64,000 nucleotides of DNA from Verrucomicrobiota bacterium (GTDB lineage: Bacteria > Verrucomicrobiota > Verrucomicrobiia > Limisphaerales > UBA1319). The DNA lies in assembly GCA_022711435.1 (NCBI GenBank), contig JAKLFB010000003.1:62001-126000 (forward strand), given 5' to 3'. Numbering within the stretch: the stretch's first letter is position 1; each line of letters begins with the position of its first letter. Below the pieces are notes generated by a model, which ran no database searches, was not told the DNA's origin, and saw only the letters and a program-made list of their open reading frames with translations. A program made the position numbers and the translations under genes. Positions 48,388 to 57,210 of this stretch are shown piece by piece.

Positions 48388-49083
48388 TCACCAGAAATGC
48401 CACGCTCCGCGGCTGACCACCCAGAGGCCCAGAAGCAGGTTGGTGAGCGCGTGAGCGGCGATCGCGTCGCCCAGCCGGCCTTTCCACCCGACCAGCCCCT
48501 GGTAAATGAAACCGCACAACAACGCCGCCAGCCACTCGACATGCGTCGAGGCAAAGATGGCCGACGTCAGGACAAATGCGAACCCGGAAAACCGGGTGAG
48601 CGGCACCCCCAGGAAATCGGTCTGCTGCAGGTAGCGGTAGAGAAAGGAGCGATAGAACACCTCCTCGAGCGGCGGCACCACCAGCGTCGCACCCAGGATC
48701 CGGACAACCACCAACAGCCAGCCGACCGCCGGCGCGCCGGCGAAAAACGCCAGCGGGTTCCAGGTCGTGGTCGGGTGGACGAACTTGGGATACGAATGGG
48801 CAAAACCCAGCGCGCGCACGCCGTCCTCGAGCCCGATCCAGAGCAGGAAGACCAGGATCCCGGCGCCGATCGCCGCGCCGGTGAAGCGCCATTCGATCTC
48901 GGTCACGTAGCGGCGCATCTGCCAGACCAGCACCCCCCCCACAGCCGTCTTGGCCAGATACATCCAGTAATGCGACGCTTCACCCAGCCGCCCCTGCAGA
49001 GAGGTCAGGACGAGAAACACCACGAACGGCGCCACTCGTACCAGCAGGGGCGAACTCGTTATTTTGCTCCACCAGGCTGCCAT
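48388..49083 (-). CDS. CPBP/CAAX intramembrane protease-related protein (exosortase-associated type)
   Basis: 231 aa from ATG 49083, about six transmembrane helices. Abi/CPBP motifs: EEVFYR (E140, E141, R145), H181 in STHVEWLAALLCG and HALTN (H211, N215), the expected metal-peptidase residues. WNPLAFF, GWLLVVVRILGATLVVPPLE and DFLGVPLTRF resemble the TIGR03008 CAAX prenyl protease-related proteins of exosortase/PEP-CTERM bacteria. No exosortase or PEP-CTERM tail is seen in the window. The stop lies 4 bases before the GTG of the RluA/RlmI fusion. Confidence 0.85.
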   Translation of the reverse strand: MAAWWSKITSSPLLVRVAPFVVFLVLTSLQGRLGEASHYWMYLAKTAVGGVLVWQMRRYVTEIEWRFTGAAIGAGILVFLLWIGLEDGVRALGFAHSYPKFVHPTTTWNPLAFFAGAPAVGWLLVVVRILGATLVVPPLEEVFYRSFLYRYLQQTDFLGVPLTRFSGFAFVLTSAIFASTHVEWLAALLCGFIYQGLVGWKGRLGDAIAAHALTNLLLGLWVVSRGAWHFW

Positions 49084-49297
49084 GATGGGGGGAGAGCATG
49101 CATGGAACTTGCGGTGCTGTCCAGGGCGGCGTTGGGCCGGTCGTGGGTCCAAAGAGGCGCGCCCCCAAACCGACCGCGGGGTCCAGCCGCGCACCCCCGA
49201 TGCGGCTTGCCTTCCGGTCGGGCCTATGATAAGAAAAAGTAGATTATCCTTTAAGGCGTGCTGAAAATAGTAGGCCCATCGAACCCGCGGCAACTTC

Positions 49298-50311
49298 ATG
49301 GCGAGGAAGTGGCAGGACACCAGCACAGCCAGCATGGGCGGATCGGAGCCATTGTTCCAGGATGGCCCGGTTCACGGAGTGCCGTTCGAGCCGTCATCGG
49401 CCCGCCTCGGCGACATCGCGTTCTGCCAGCAAGAGCTCAAGTTGAACCTCGAGGCATTCCTGCGCCACCTCCAGTCCATTGTCCCCGGTTTCGCCTTCTC
49501 GATCGCATGCGATGTGCCCTGCGCTCCTGGCGAGGGTTCGCAGGCGACGAATGCCTGTCCCGATTGGGCGCCTGCTGGCTCGGGAAAGAGGATTCAGCCA
49601 TGGAAATGCGAGACGCGCCAACGCGAGAACTGGGAGCGGAGCAGGTCCGATCCACCCGGCGGCTTGCGCGGTCGATACGGACGCCGGATCATCGCGGTTC
49701 GCTTGCGGGTAGCGAGCGCTGAGGTCGGGCGGCTGACGCTGCAGTTGAGCCCGCACTGGCCGGCGAGCGAGCGGGGCTGGGCGCATCTTGATCTGGTCGT
49801 CCACATCCTCGGAATGCTCGAGGACCAGGCGGGCACGAAACTTGTCAACCGGCGGCTCCAGGAGGAGCTGGAATCCGCGCGGCGCCAGGTGCATTGTCTG
49901 AGTGCCGAGATCGTCCGTCTCCGCCACGAGCTCCATGCCCGCCTGCCGGAAGTGCCCGAGGAGCCGGTGCGGCCAGGCGCCGCCGGAACCAGGCCACGGA
50001 CGATCGATCGAATGCTGGCGTATGTTCGCGATCACTATCGCAGGCCGATGAGCCTGGATCAACTGGCGCAGGCCCTGGGCCGCAACGCCTCCTACCTTTC
50101 GACGGTCTTTTCGAGCGCGACCGGCGTCACATTTCATGCCTACGTGGATGAGCTCCGGCTATGCCGCGCGAAGGAGATGCTGCGGGACACCGCGCAGACG
50201 ATCGCCCAGGTGGCAGTCGAGGCGGGATACGCCAGCGAGGATTGGTTTCGGCACGCTTTCAAGGCGCATACGGGCCTGTCTCCCAGCGCGTGGCGGGCAA
50301 GCCAAGCCTGA
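49298..50311 (+). CDS. AraC-family transcriptional regulator
   Basis: 337 aa. The C-terminal ~100 residues form the AraC double helix-turn-helix (MLAYVRDHYRRPMSLDQLAQ, FSSATGVTFHAYVDELRLCR, IAQVAVEAGYASEDWFRHAF, HTGLSPSAWR). A coiled-coil-like segment (about 190-225, RRLQEELESARRQVHCLSAE) connects it to a sensor region that may be PocR-like but is weakly conserved, with an odd stretch between 95 and 145 that might reflect a local frame problem. It is a candidate regulator of the downstream exported proteins. The start is the first ATG and is uncertain. Confidence 0.85.
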   Translation: MARKWQDTSTASMGGSEPLFQDGPVHGVPFEPSSARLGDIAFCQQELKLNLEAFLRHLQSIVPGFAFSIACDVPCAPGEGSQATNACPDWAPAGSGKRIQPWKCETRQRENWERSRSDPPGGLRGRYGRRIIAVRLRVASAEVGRLTLQLSPHWPASERGWAHLDLVVHILGMLEDQAGTKLVNRRLQEELESARRQVHCLSAEIVRLRHELHARLPEVPEEPVRPGAAGTRPRTIDRMLAYVRDHYRRPMSLDQLAQALGRNASYLSTVFSSATGVTFHAYVDELRLCRAKEMLRDTAQTIAQVAVEAGYASEDWFRHAFKAHTGLSPSAWRASQA

Positions 50312-50487
50312 GGGGCGCATCGATCGGCTTGTGCCCGAGCGAGCCTGAGGGGTCCGCTGGCCCTTCGTAAGAATACCTCCGATCATTCAATATAAACACC
50401 GTTCTTGTCCGTGCTGGAGCGTGGCTTAATCGAGGCGAACGTGGAAGAAAGCCAGCTCATACAATCAACAAGGAAAGGAGCCATTCA

Positions 50488-52545
50488 ATGAGAACGACGT
50501 TCTCTTGTGCATGTGCGCTGGGAGTGGCGGCGAGCATGTTCGCCGCGGCCCCGTTGCGCGCGGTCACGCCGGAGGAGATTGCGAGCTCGATCGATAGAGG
50601 TCTCGCCTGGCTGGTTTCGCAACAGAACCTCGATGGATCGTGGAGCGCGTATTACGGGAGCGAGCCCGTGGCGGGGACATCTCTCGCGGTGGTCAAACTG
50701 GAGGAGAGGGCCTTCGAGATGGGCTATCCTTCGCCGTTCGACGAAAGCTATCCGTATCGTGAGAACGTCATCAGGGGGCTGAATTACCTGATGAGCCAGA
50801 CGGCGTCCTATGGCGCCGGCATGGGGGTGTGCTTCACGCTGGGTTCGCACGAGACATACCGGACGGGTTTGGGGATGATGGCGATTGCCGCCAGCCGAGC
50901 GCCCGATCGAGTCGTCAACGTGTCAGGAAGCTATGTGGACGGGTGGACCTACCAGGCTGTGCTGCAAGCATGCGTGGATTACTTCGTCTTCGCGCAGAAT
51001 CCCGACGGCGGCTGGCGCTACTTTTTCATGAACGAGCCCAGCGACAACTCGAACAGCGGCTACGCGGTTCTCGGGTTGCGCTATGCCGAGGCGCCCGCCT
51101 ATGGATTCGAATGCGCGATCCCGGACTCCACCAAAAATCGTTTGAGCGCCTGGCTGAACGCGATCCAGGATGCCAGCGGCGGTTCCCAGTATGTTGTCGA
51201 TGGCGACTGGGTCAACCTTCTCAAGACCGGAAACCTGCTGTTCGAGATGTCGCTGGTGGGCGATTCGACGGCTGTCCCGCGGGTGCAGAGTGCGATCGTC
51301 TACATTCAGAACACATGGAACGACCTATCGAGCGATCCAGGGTGGAGACCCCATGAATATCAATGCATGTACTGCCTGATGAAGGGATTTGTCAGCCTGG
51401 GGATTGACACCATCACCGTGGCGGGCAACCCGGTCGACTGGTACCAGGAGTTTGCCGCGGCGATCGTGGCCAGCCAGAACGCCGACGGATCCTGGCCTCC
51501 CGACCGATGGGGTGACTCGGCCTTGGCGACGGCCTGGGCGCTGATGGTGCTCGAGAAGGTCGCGCCGCCTCCGCCCGTCGAAGTCCAGATCGATCTGCCC
51601 GATTGCGCCTGCGATCAAGCTGGATATGACGTCAAGACGACCTACACCGTCGAGCGCTTCGTTGTGGATGGCGTGCTGACGATCTACGAGGACAGCGTTC
51701 TGGTGGACACCTTGATTCTGAGCGGCTTCACCGGCACTGCCGAGCACTTGTATTCGGTTGCGTCCGACGCTCCGGGAATCCATCTCTGGGCTGCCCGATT
51801 GGAGGTGGTCCCGGTCGGCGGAGGCACGCCGGGCAGGGACGCGGACATGGATAATCTTGTCGTGTGCGAGACGCCCCAGGTCGGCGATATCCCGGATCAA
51901 ATCGCTCCCTTCCAGCCAATCGATCTCGATAGTTACCTCACCTACAACGGCGTGCTGCCCGTGACATGGGCCGCTGCCGGTGTCCCGGACGGCTGGACCG
52001 TCACGATCGATGCTGGCAACGTCGCAACCGTGACCCCGCCGGAAGGCGCCAATGAGCCTGCGGGAATCACTTTTGTGGCCAGCGTCACCTGCTGTCCGGA
52101 AATCGTTTGCTCGGACGGCGATATGGCCATCTTCACACCGAACCAACCGCCGGACTGCTCGGGAGCCTATCCCAGCATCGCCAGGCTCTGGCCGCCGAAC
52201 AACACATTCACCGCCATTCAAGTGCTCGGCGTGACCGATCCTGACGGCGATCCCATCACGATCACCATCGATGGCATCTGGCAGGATGAGCCGGTGAACA
52301 CGTTCGGGGACGGCAACTTCGGTCCCGACGCGTCCGGCGTCGGCTCCAGCACTGCCCAGGTCCGGGCCGAGAGATCGGGAACCCAAAAGGTCCCGGGGAA
52401 CGGGCGCATGTATCACATCCGGTTCACAGCCAGCGACGGGCGAGGGATGAGCTGCTCCGGCGAGGTGCTTGTGGGCGTGCCTCATGACTTCAAGGCGGTC
52501 GTGATCGACGATGGGCCGAATTTCGATTCGACCATCGTTCCGTGA
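50488..52545 (+). CDS. Secreted terpene-cyclase-like toroid protein with Ig-like C-terminus
   Basis: 685 aa, with RBS AAGGAG nine bases upstream and signal peptide MRTTFSCACALGVAASMFAA. Residues about 27-370 are an alpha/alpha toroid of the prenyltransferase/squalene oxidase-repeat kind: IDRGLAWLVSQQNLDGSWSA, FAQNPDGGWRYFFM, AAIVASQNADGSWPPDRWGD, i.e. QNxDGSW repeats. The C-terminal half holds Ig/cadherin-like modules with paired cysteines (DLPDCACDQAGYDVKTTYTV) and a tail with LWPPNNTF and GVTDPDGDPITITIDG, as seen in planctomycete/verrucomicrobial proteins. No cyclase DxDD motif is seen; probably structural or binding. Confidence 0.8.
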   Translation: MRTTFSCACALGVAASMFAAAPLRAVTPEEIASSIDRGLAWLVSQQNLDGSWSAYYGSEPVAGTSLAVVKLEERAFEMGYPSPFDESYPYRENVIRGLNYLMSQTASYGAGMGVCFTLGSHETYRTGLGMMAIAASRAPDRVVNVSGSYVDGWTYQAVLQACVDYFVFAQNPDGGWRYFFMNEPSDNSNSGYAVLGLRYAEAPAYGFECAIPDSTKNRLSAWLNAIQDASGGSQYVVDGDWVNLLKTGNLLFEMSLVGDSTAVPRVQSAIVYIQNTWNDLSSDPGWRPHEYQCMYCLMKGFVSLGIDTITVAGNPVDWYQEFAAAIVASQNADGSWPPDRWGDSALATAWALMVLEKVAPPPPVEVQIDLPDCACDQAGYDVKTTYTVERFVVDGVLTIYEDSVLVDTLILSGFTGTAEHLYSVASDAPGIHLWAARLEVVPVGGGTPGRDADMDNLVVCETPQVGDIPDQIAPFQPIDLDSYLTYNGVLPVTWAAAGVPDGWTVTIDAGNVATVTPPEGANEPAGITFVASVTCCPEIVCSDGDMAIFTPNQPPDCSGAYPSIARLWPPNNTFTAIQVLGVTDPDGDPITITIDGIWQDEPVNTFGDGNFGPDASGVGSSTAQVRAERSGTQKVPGNGRMYHIRFTASDGRGMSCSGEVLVGVPHDFKAVVIDDGPNFDSTIVP

Positions 52546-52766
52546 TCGAGAGCCATTCATCCTCGCTCCAGCGGACGGCGGGGGCGTGAGCCTGCGCCGT
52601 CGACATCGCGAGGGCTGGCGGATCCCGCCGGCCCTCGTCATTTGTGGGCCATCCCTTGACGATCTCATTCGCCAGGGTCAGATTATAAATAACAGCTTGC
52701 TCGAATGCTCCCTCCCAGGCGGAGATCGCCTGTCGTTTAGGTTTCCAAAGAAAGGAAGGCGGAAAA

Positions 52767-54359
52767 ATGAAATCACTCAAATCTCTGATGGTTCCGGCGC
52801 TCCTGCTGGCCCTGAGTCAATCGGCGATCGCCGTGCCGGGATTGATGGTTTACCAGGGGCGGCTTACCCAAACTGCGGGCGATCCCGTCACAACACCGGT
52901 CGAAGTGGTGTTCACATTCTGGAGCGCCGAAGTTGGAGGCGATTCGTTGGGCGGCGGATTCAGTGACACGGACACCGTGACACCCGACGCCAACGGCGTC
53001 TTTGAAGCGACGATCGGAGACGATCCGGGCAACCTGATGCCGGCGTCGATCTTCGGAGGCAGCTCGGTTTGGCTGCAGGTGCGGATCAATGGCGTAGATC
53101 TGGCCCCTCGCCAGCGGATCGCCTCGGTGGGTTATGCGGTGCGGAGCCTGCATGCCGACGATGCCGACACGCTCGCGGGGCAGTTGCCGGCATCTTTCTC
53201 ACCCTACGGCCATAGCCACGGGGCCGGCGATATCACCAGCGGCATCCTCGATGCCGAGAGGATCCCGGTAACGATCGCCCGCGACGACGAGATTTTGTCC
53301 ATTCTGCTCATGAACGACGGACTTGGCAGCGGATTGGACGCCGATCTGCTGGATGGCCAGCAGGCCGGCGCCTTTGCCAATGCGGTCCATCTCCACTCGG
53401 CTGCCGATATCACCAGCGGCGTGATTGCAGATGCCCGCGTCACAGACGCCTTGACCGTATCCTCCGCGGGTTCGGTCGATGCCGGAGCGATCAAGATCGG
53501 CACGGTGGCTGCTTCGCGAATCGACGCGGCCATCGCCCGCGACAGCGAAATCCTGCCTGCCGTCCTGGCCGGTGACGGTGCGGGCAGCGGGCTGGACGCC
53601 GATACGGTCGACGGCAAGCATGCCACTCAACTGGCGGTGACCTCGGTGGGAGGTCTTTCCGGCGGAACGATCTCCTCCGGCGTTACCGTCCAAGGCAACC
53701 TGACGGCGACCACGGTGGTGCAGGCCGGTTCGAGCCCGCAGGTCGGTTTTGCGGTTGGCACGGGGGATGTCGTGGCGGCCGACGATCTGCTGGCGGCGAA
53801 TAACCTGGGCCTGGGAGGCGGCGGCAGTGACGGCGCCATTTTTATCAAGAATCAAGATGGCACTCTGGACGCCGTGACCATCAGCGGCCCGAATCGTTCA
53901 ATCAAGATCAACCCGCCGAAAACGCGCTGGCTCTCCATGGGTCACGCGATCACCCCGATGGTGAATGACGATGCAATGCAAGACTGCTGGGTCAATTATG
54001 CCGCCACTTTGTATGCAGACAAGAGCAAACGGGCTTACGGCTACTATGGAGTGCACCTTCCACATGGTGCGGCCGTCACGGGGCTTCATGTGTGGGGCCG
54101 CACAGATGACGCATCACACATTTTCGATTGTTCGCTGTATCGCAAAGCCGTTGCCGCAGACACCGGAGCGCAGACGATGGCCGTGGTGTCAAGCGTCAAT
54201 ACCAACATGACTCTTTCGGACACCAGCGTTTCCTATGCAACGATCGATAACCAAAACTACGAGTACTTCATCCACATGCGCGAAATTGGCGAATCGAAGA
54301 GCGATGTCGTGTCAGTATACGGTGTTCGGATCAGTTACACGATTGATGAGTGGCCATGA
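52767..54359 (+). CDS. Secreted fibre-like repeat protein
   Basis: 530 aa with RBS AAAGGAAGGCGG and signal peptide MKSLKSLMVPALLLALSQSA. The N-terminal module (about 23-125) reads YQGRLTQTAGDPVTTPVEVV ... VWLQVRINGVDLAPRQRIAS, a common secreted beta-module. Repeats then follow with GSGLDADLLDGQQAGAFA / GSGLDADTVDGKHATQLA, HLHSAADITSGVIADARV and IARDDEILSILL, as in phage tail-fibre and trimeric fibre stalks. The C-terminus (about 375-530) is a globular strand domain with VYGVRISYTIDEWP. Probably a trimeric surface fibre. Confidence 0.75.
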   Translation: MKSLKSLMVPALLLALSQSAIAVPGLMVYQGRLTQTAGDPVTTPVEVVFTFWSAEVGGDSLGGGFSDTDTVTPDANGVFEATIGDDPGNLMPASIFGGSSVWLQVRINGVDLAPRQRIASVGYAVRSLHADDADTLAGQLPASFSPYGHSHGAGDITSGILDAERIPVTIARDDEILSILLMNDGLGSGLDADLLDGQQAGAFANAVHLHSAADITSGVIADARVTDALTVSSAGSVDAGAIKIGTVAASRIDAAIARDSEILPAVLAGDGAGSGLDADTVDGKHATQLAVTSVGGLSGGTISSGVTVQGNLTATTVVQAGSSPQVGFAVGTGDVVAADDLLAANNLGLGGGGSDGAIFIKNQDGTLDAVTISGPNRSIKINPPKTRWLSMGHAITPMVNDDAMQDCWVNYAATLYADKSKRAYGYYGVHLPHGAAVTGLHVWGRTDDASHIFDCSLYRKAVAADTGAQTMAVVSSVNTNMTLSDTSVSYATIDNQNYEYFIHMREIGESKSDVVSVYGVRISYTIDEWP

Positions 54360-54411
54360 TTCGATCGCAAGGCAAGCTGACCATGGATCTGGAACAGCAC
54401 GGAGGTCCTTA

Positions 54412-54891
54412 ATGAAAACGATTGGGCGAGGGATCATCGAGCGATGTCCGAGAATCGAGATCCGGACTCGGCTCATGCGCGCCGCGGTTGCAGCCATGAT
54501 GGTGGCGCTATTCGGCGCGGCGACTCAGGCGCAATATGGCCAGGAGTGGTCCACCGTCGATGGCGGTGGCGGCACAAGCGCCGGCGGTGTTTATGCCGTC
54601 AGCGGCACGCTGGGCCAGCCGGATGGCGGGACGATGAGCGGTGGCACGTTCATGCTGCGGGGCGGTTTTTGGCCGGGCGTGATCGTGCCTTCCGCCGGCG
54701 AAATACCGACCCTCTTCATCCAGTTATCGGACAATTCGGCGATCATCTCCTGGTCGCCTGCAACCGCGGGCTTCGAGTTGGAAACGACGGAAGACCTGGT
54801 GGGAGGAGTGTGGACCGACGCGCCGGGCGGCAACCCGGTGGCGCTCCCGACGAGCGGTCGCGCCATGTTTTGCCGGCTGCGCAAGCCGTAA
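54412..54891 (+). CDS. Small exported protein with a C-terminal strand module
   Basis: 159 aa; RBS GGAGGT spaced 6 bases from ATG 54412. A signal region up to about 43 (ALFGAATQAQYG), then GGGGTSAGGVYAVSGTLGQP, DGGTMSGGTFMLRGGFWPGV and IQLSDNSAIISWSPATAGFE ... FCRLRKP. The GGGTSxGGxxxxxGTxGQ motif recurs in secreted proteins of these phyla. Directly follows the fibre gene; function unknown. Confidence 0.72.
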   Translation: MKTIGRGIIERCPRIEIRTRLMRAAVAAMMVALFGAATQAQYGQEWSTVDGGGGTSAGGVYAVSGTLGQPDGGTMSGGTFMLRGGFWPGVIVPSAGEIPTLFIQLSDNSAIISWSPATAGFELETTEDLVGGVWTDAPGGNPVALPTSGRAMFCRLRKP

Positions 54892-55016
54892 CGATCCGGC
54901 TGCGTCCCTCGCGTGGGGACGCAGCGGATTGGGCTTGCCAGGGCGATCCGGGATGCGCACATTGAATCGAGCCACGGTGGTCCCGCGCGAGGCGGAGCCA
55001 TGAGCGGGCTTCGCGC

Positions 55017-56222
55017 ATGAAGACAAAAGCGTTTCTCGCCGCCGTCCACATGCTGGCGGTCATCTCCCTTGTTGACGCCGCCGCCGGTGGGATCGCGATG
55101 CCGATCTGGAAACACCTGTCGAGCAAGACGGGCGGCCTGCCCGCGCCCAATGGCGGCAGGCAGCAAACCGCCTGCGTCGTCTTCGACATCGACCGGGATG
55201 GTGCTGTTGACATCGTCATCGCCGAGCGAACCCAGGCGCCCGCCATCATCTGGCTGCGCCGTACGGGAGCTGGTTGGCACAAGTATGTCATGGACGACAC
55301 CAAACAGGCGCCTGAGGCGGGCGGATTCCCCTGGGATGTGGACCGGGATGGCGATCTGGACCTGATCATCGGCGGCGATGCGTCCAGCGACCAGCTCTGG
55401 TGGTATGAAAACCCCGCGCCTAACTTCAACCCCCAGACACCTTGGAAACAGCACCTGATCAAGAAGGGCGGCGGTCGAGCGCACCACGACCATGTCGTCG
55501 GCGATTTCAAAGGCAACGGCAAGCCGCAGCTCATGTTCTGGAACCAGGGCGCCCGCAAACTCTTCATGGCCGAGATCCCGGAAAATCCGCGTGCCGCCGA
55601 GTCATGGCCGCTGATCGAGATCCTCAACACCTCGACGGTCAAGACCGCCATCAAGCAGGAAGGAATGGCTGCGTTCGACGTCGACGGCGATGGCCGGCTG
55701 GACTTGCTGGCCGGCCTTTACTGGTTCAAGCACGCGGGCGGCAACGATTTCAAGCCGGTGCAGATCGCCGACCATCCCGGCCGGATCGCGGCGGGGCATT
55801 TCAAGCCCGGCAAGGTGGCGCAGATCGTCCTGGCGCCCGGTGACGGCAACGGCCCGCTCTGGTACATGGAATGCCAGGGCGATCCCGTCGATCCAAAAGC
55901 GTGGACCCGCTGCCGGCTGCTCGAGCGCGACGTCCTCTCCGGCCACACACTCGAGGTGGCGGACATCAATGGCGATAGGCATCTCGACATCTTCTGCGCC
56001 GAGATGCACACGCCGGGCCCGAAGGAGAAGTGCGCCGCGTGGGTTCTGTACGGGGACGGCCGGGGCAATTTCCAGACGCAGGAGCTGTCCGTGGGCATCG
56101 ACAACCACGACAGCCGCGCGGCCGACTTGAATGGCGATGGCAGGCTCGATATCGTGACCAAGCCCTACACCTGGGACACGCCGCGCGTGGACGTGTGGCT
56201 GAACCAGGGCAACCAGCCGTGA
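55017..56222 (+). CDS. Secreted FG-GAP/VCBS-type beta-propeller protein
   Basis: 401 aa, signal peptide up to about 23 (LVDAAAG). Repeats carry Ca-binding DxDxDG loops: [60 protein letters not shown] and [15 protein letters not shown], about 6-7 propeller blades. Members of the family are extracellular and often linked to sugar binding. The stop overlaps the GTG start of the prepilin-like gene (GTGA), so translation is coupled. Confidence 0.85.
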   Translation: MKTKAFLAAVHMLAVISLVDAAAGGIAMPIWKHLSSKTGGLPAPNGGRQQTACVVFDIDRDGAVDIVIAERTQAPAIIWLRRTGAGWHKYVMDDTKQAPEAGGFPWDVDRDGDLDLIIGGDASSDQLWWYENPAPNFNPQTPWKQHLIKKGGGRAHHDHVVGDFKGNGKPQLMFWNQGARKLFMAEIPENPRAAESWPLIEILNTSTVKTAIKQEGMAAFDVDGDGRLDLLAGLYWFKHAGGNDFKPVQIADHPGRIAAGHFKPGKVAQIVLAPGDGNGPLWYMECQGDPVDPKAWTRCRLLERDVLSGHTLEVADINGDRHLDIFCAEMHTPGPKEKCAAWVLYGDGRGNFQTQELSVGIDNHDSRAADLNGDGRLDIVTKPYTWDTPRVDVWLNQGNQP

Positions 56223-57052
56223 ACATCCCAACCCATCCAGGATCCCGGCGCCCACCGACTGGGGAGCGCGGTTTCACCCTCATCGAGCTGCTGGTCGTCA
56301 TCGCCATCATCGCCATCCTCGCCGGCATCATGCTCCCGGCACTGGCCAAGTCCAAGACCAAGGCCCAGGGCATCATGTGCCTCAACAATGGACGCCAGAT
56401 GCTGGTGGCCTGGAGGATGTATGTCGACGACAACTCGGACAAGGTGCCCCAGTCCTACGGCCCGAACGAGTGGGTGCATGGTTCGCTGGATTTCAACGGC
56501 GGCAACCGCAGCAACTGGGACGTCGAGCAGGACATCAAGAAGAGCCTCCTCTGGCAATACTGCGGCAACAACACCGCCATCTGGAAGTGCCCCGCCGACC
56601 GAAGCGCCGTCCGCTATCAAAACACCACCTATCCCCGCGTGCGCAGCATCGCCATGAACGCGTGGTTCGACTCGACCGACGTGGCCGGATTCGCGCCGAG
56701 CGCCTTCCGGATCTACAAGAAGCTCAGCGACGTGACCAGCCCCGGCCAGAGCAAGACGTGGCTCCTCATGGACGAGCGCGAGGACAGCATCAACGATGGC
56801 GAGATGGTCGTCGGCATGACGGGCTATCCCGACCAGCCCTCGCTGTGGAAGATCGTGGATTACCCGGCCAGCTATCACAACGGAGCGGGCGGGCTGGCCT
56901 TTGTCGACGGCCACTCCGAGATCAAGAAATGGCAGGACCCGCGCACCGTGCCCCTCCTCCGGAAAGGCCAGGAGCTGCAGCTCAATGTCGCGTCGCCGAA
57001 CAATCCCGACTGCCTTTGGCTGATGGAGCGCACGACGCGCAAGACGAACTGA
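56219..57052 (+). CDS. Prepilin-like protein (type II secretion/type IV pilin N-terminus, H-x9-DG C-terminus)
   Basis: 277 aa from a GTG at 56219 that overlaps the upstream TGA. Residues 16-40 form the pilin leader and hydrophobic helix [20 protein letters not shown], with peptidase cleavage expected between G and F and the conserved E at +5. The C-terminal domain contains [44 protein letters not shown] and [20 protein letters not shown], the H-x9-DG sequence that marks the planctomycete/verrucomicrobial prepilin-like family. Inserted in the inner membrane, possibly assembled into pseudopili. Confidence 0.88.
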   Translation: MNIPTHPGSRRPPTGERGFTLIELLVVIAIIAILAGIMLPALAKSKTKAQGIMCLNNGRQMLVAWRMYVDDNSDKVPQSYGPNEWVHGSLDFNGGNRSNWDVEQDIKKSLLWQYCGNNTAIWKCPADRSAVRYQNTTYPRVRSIAMNAWFDSTDVAGFAPSAFRIYKKLSDVTSPGQSKTWLLMDEREDSINDGEMVVGMTGYPDQPSLWKIVDYPASYHNGAGGLAFVDGHSEIKKWQDPRTVPLLRKGQELQLNVASPNNPDCLWLMERTTRKTN

Positions 57053-57210
57053 TCCCCATCCTGGAAGGCAGGGCGCCGGCGGCTTCATAATGTATGCCGA
57101 TATGACAAGTGAAACCGCTTTGACAGCGCCCGAATCCTGGCGAAGTGTCATGGCGGTTCCCAAGTATGTCGATGGCCCAACCGAGTCCGACTCGAACGCG
57201 AGGTGAGAAG

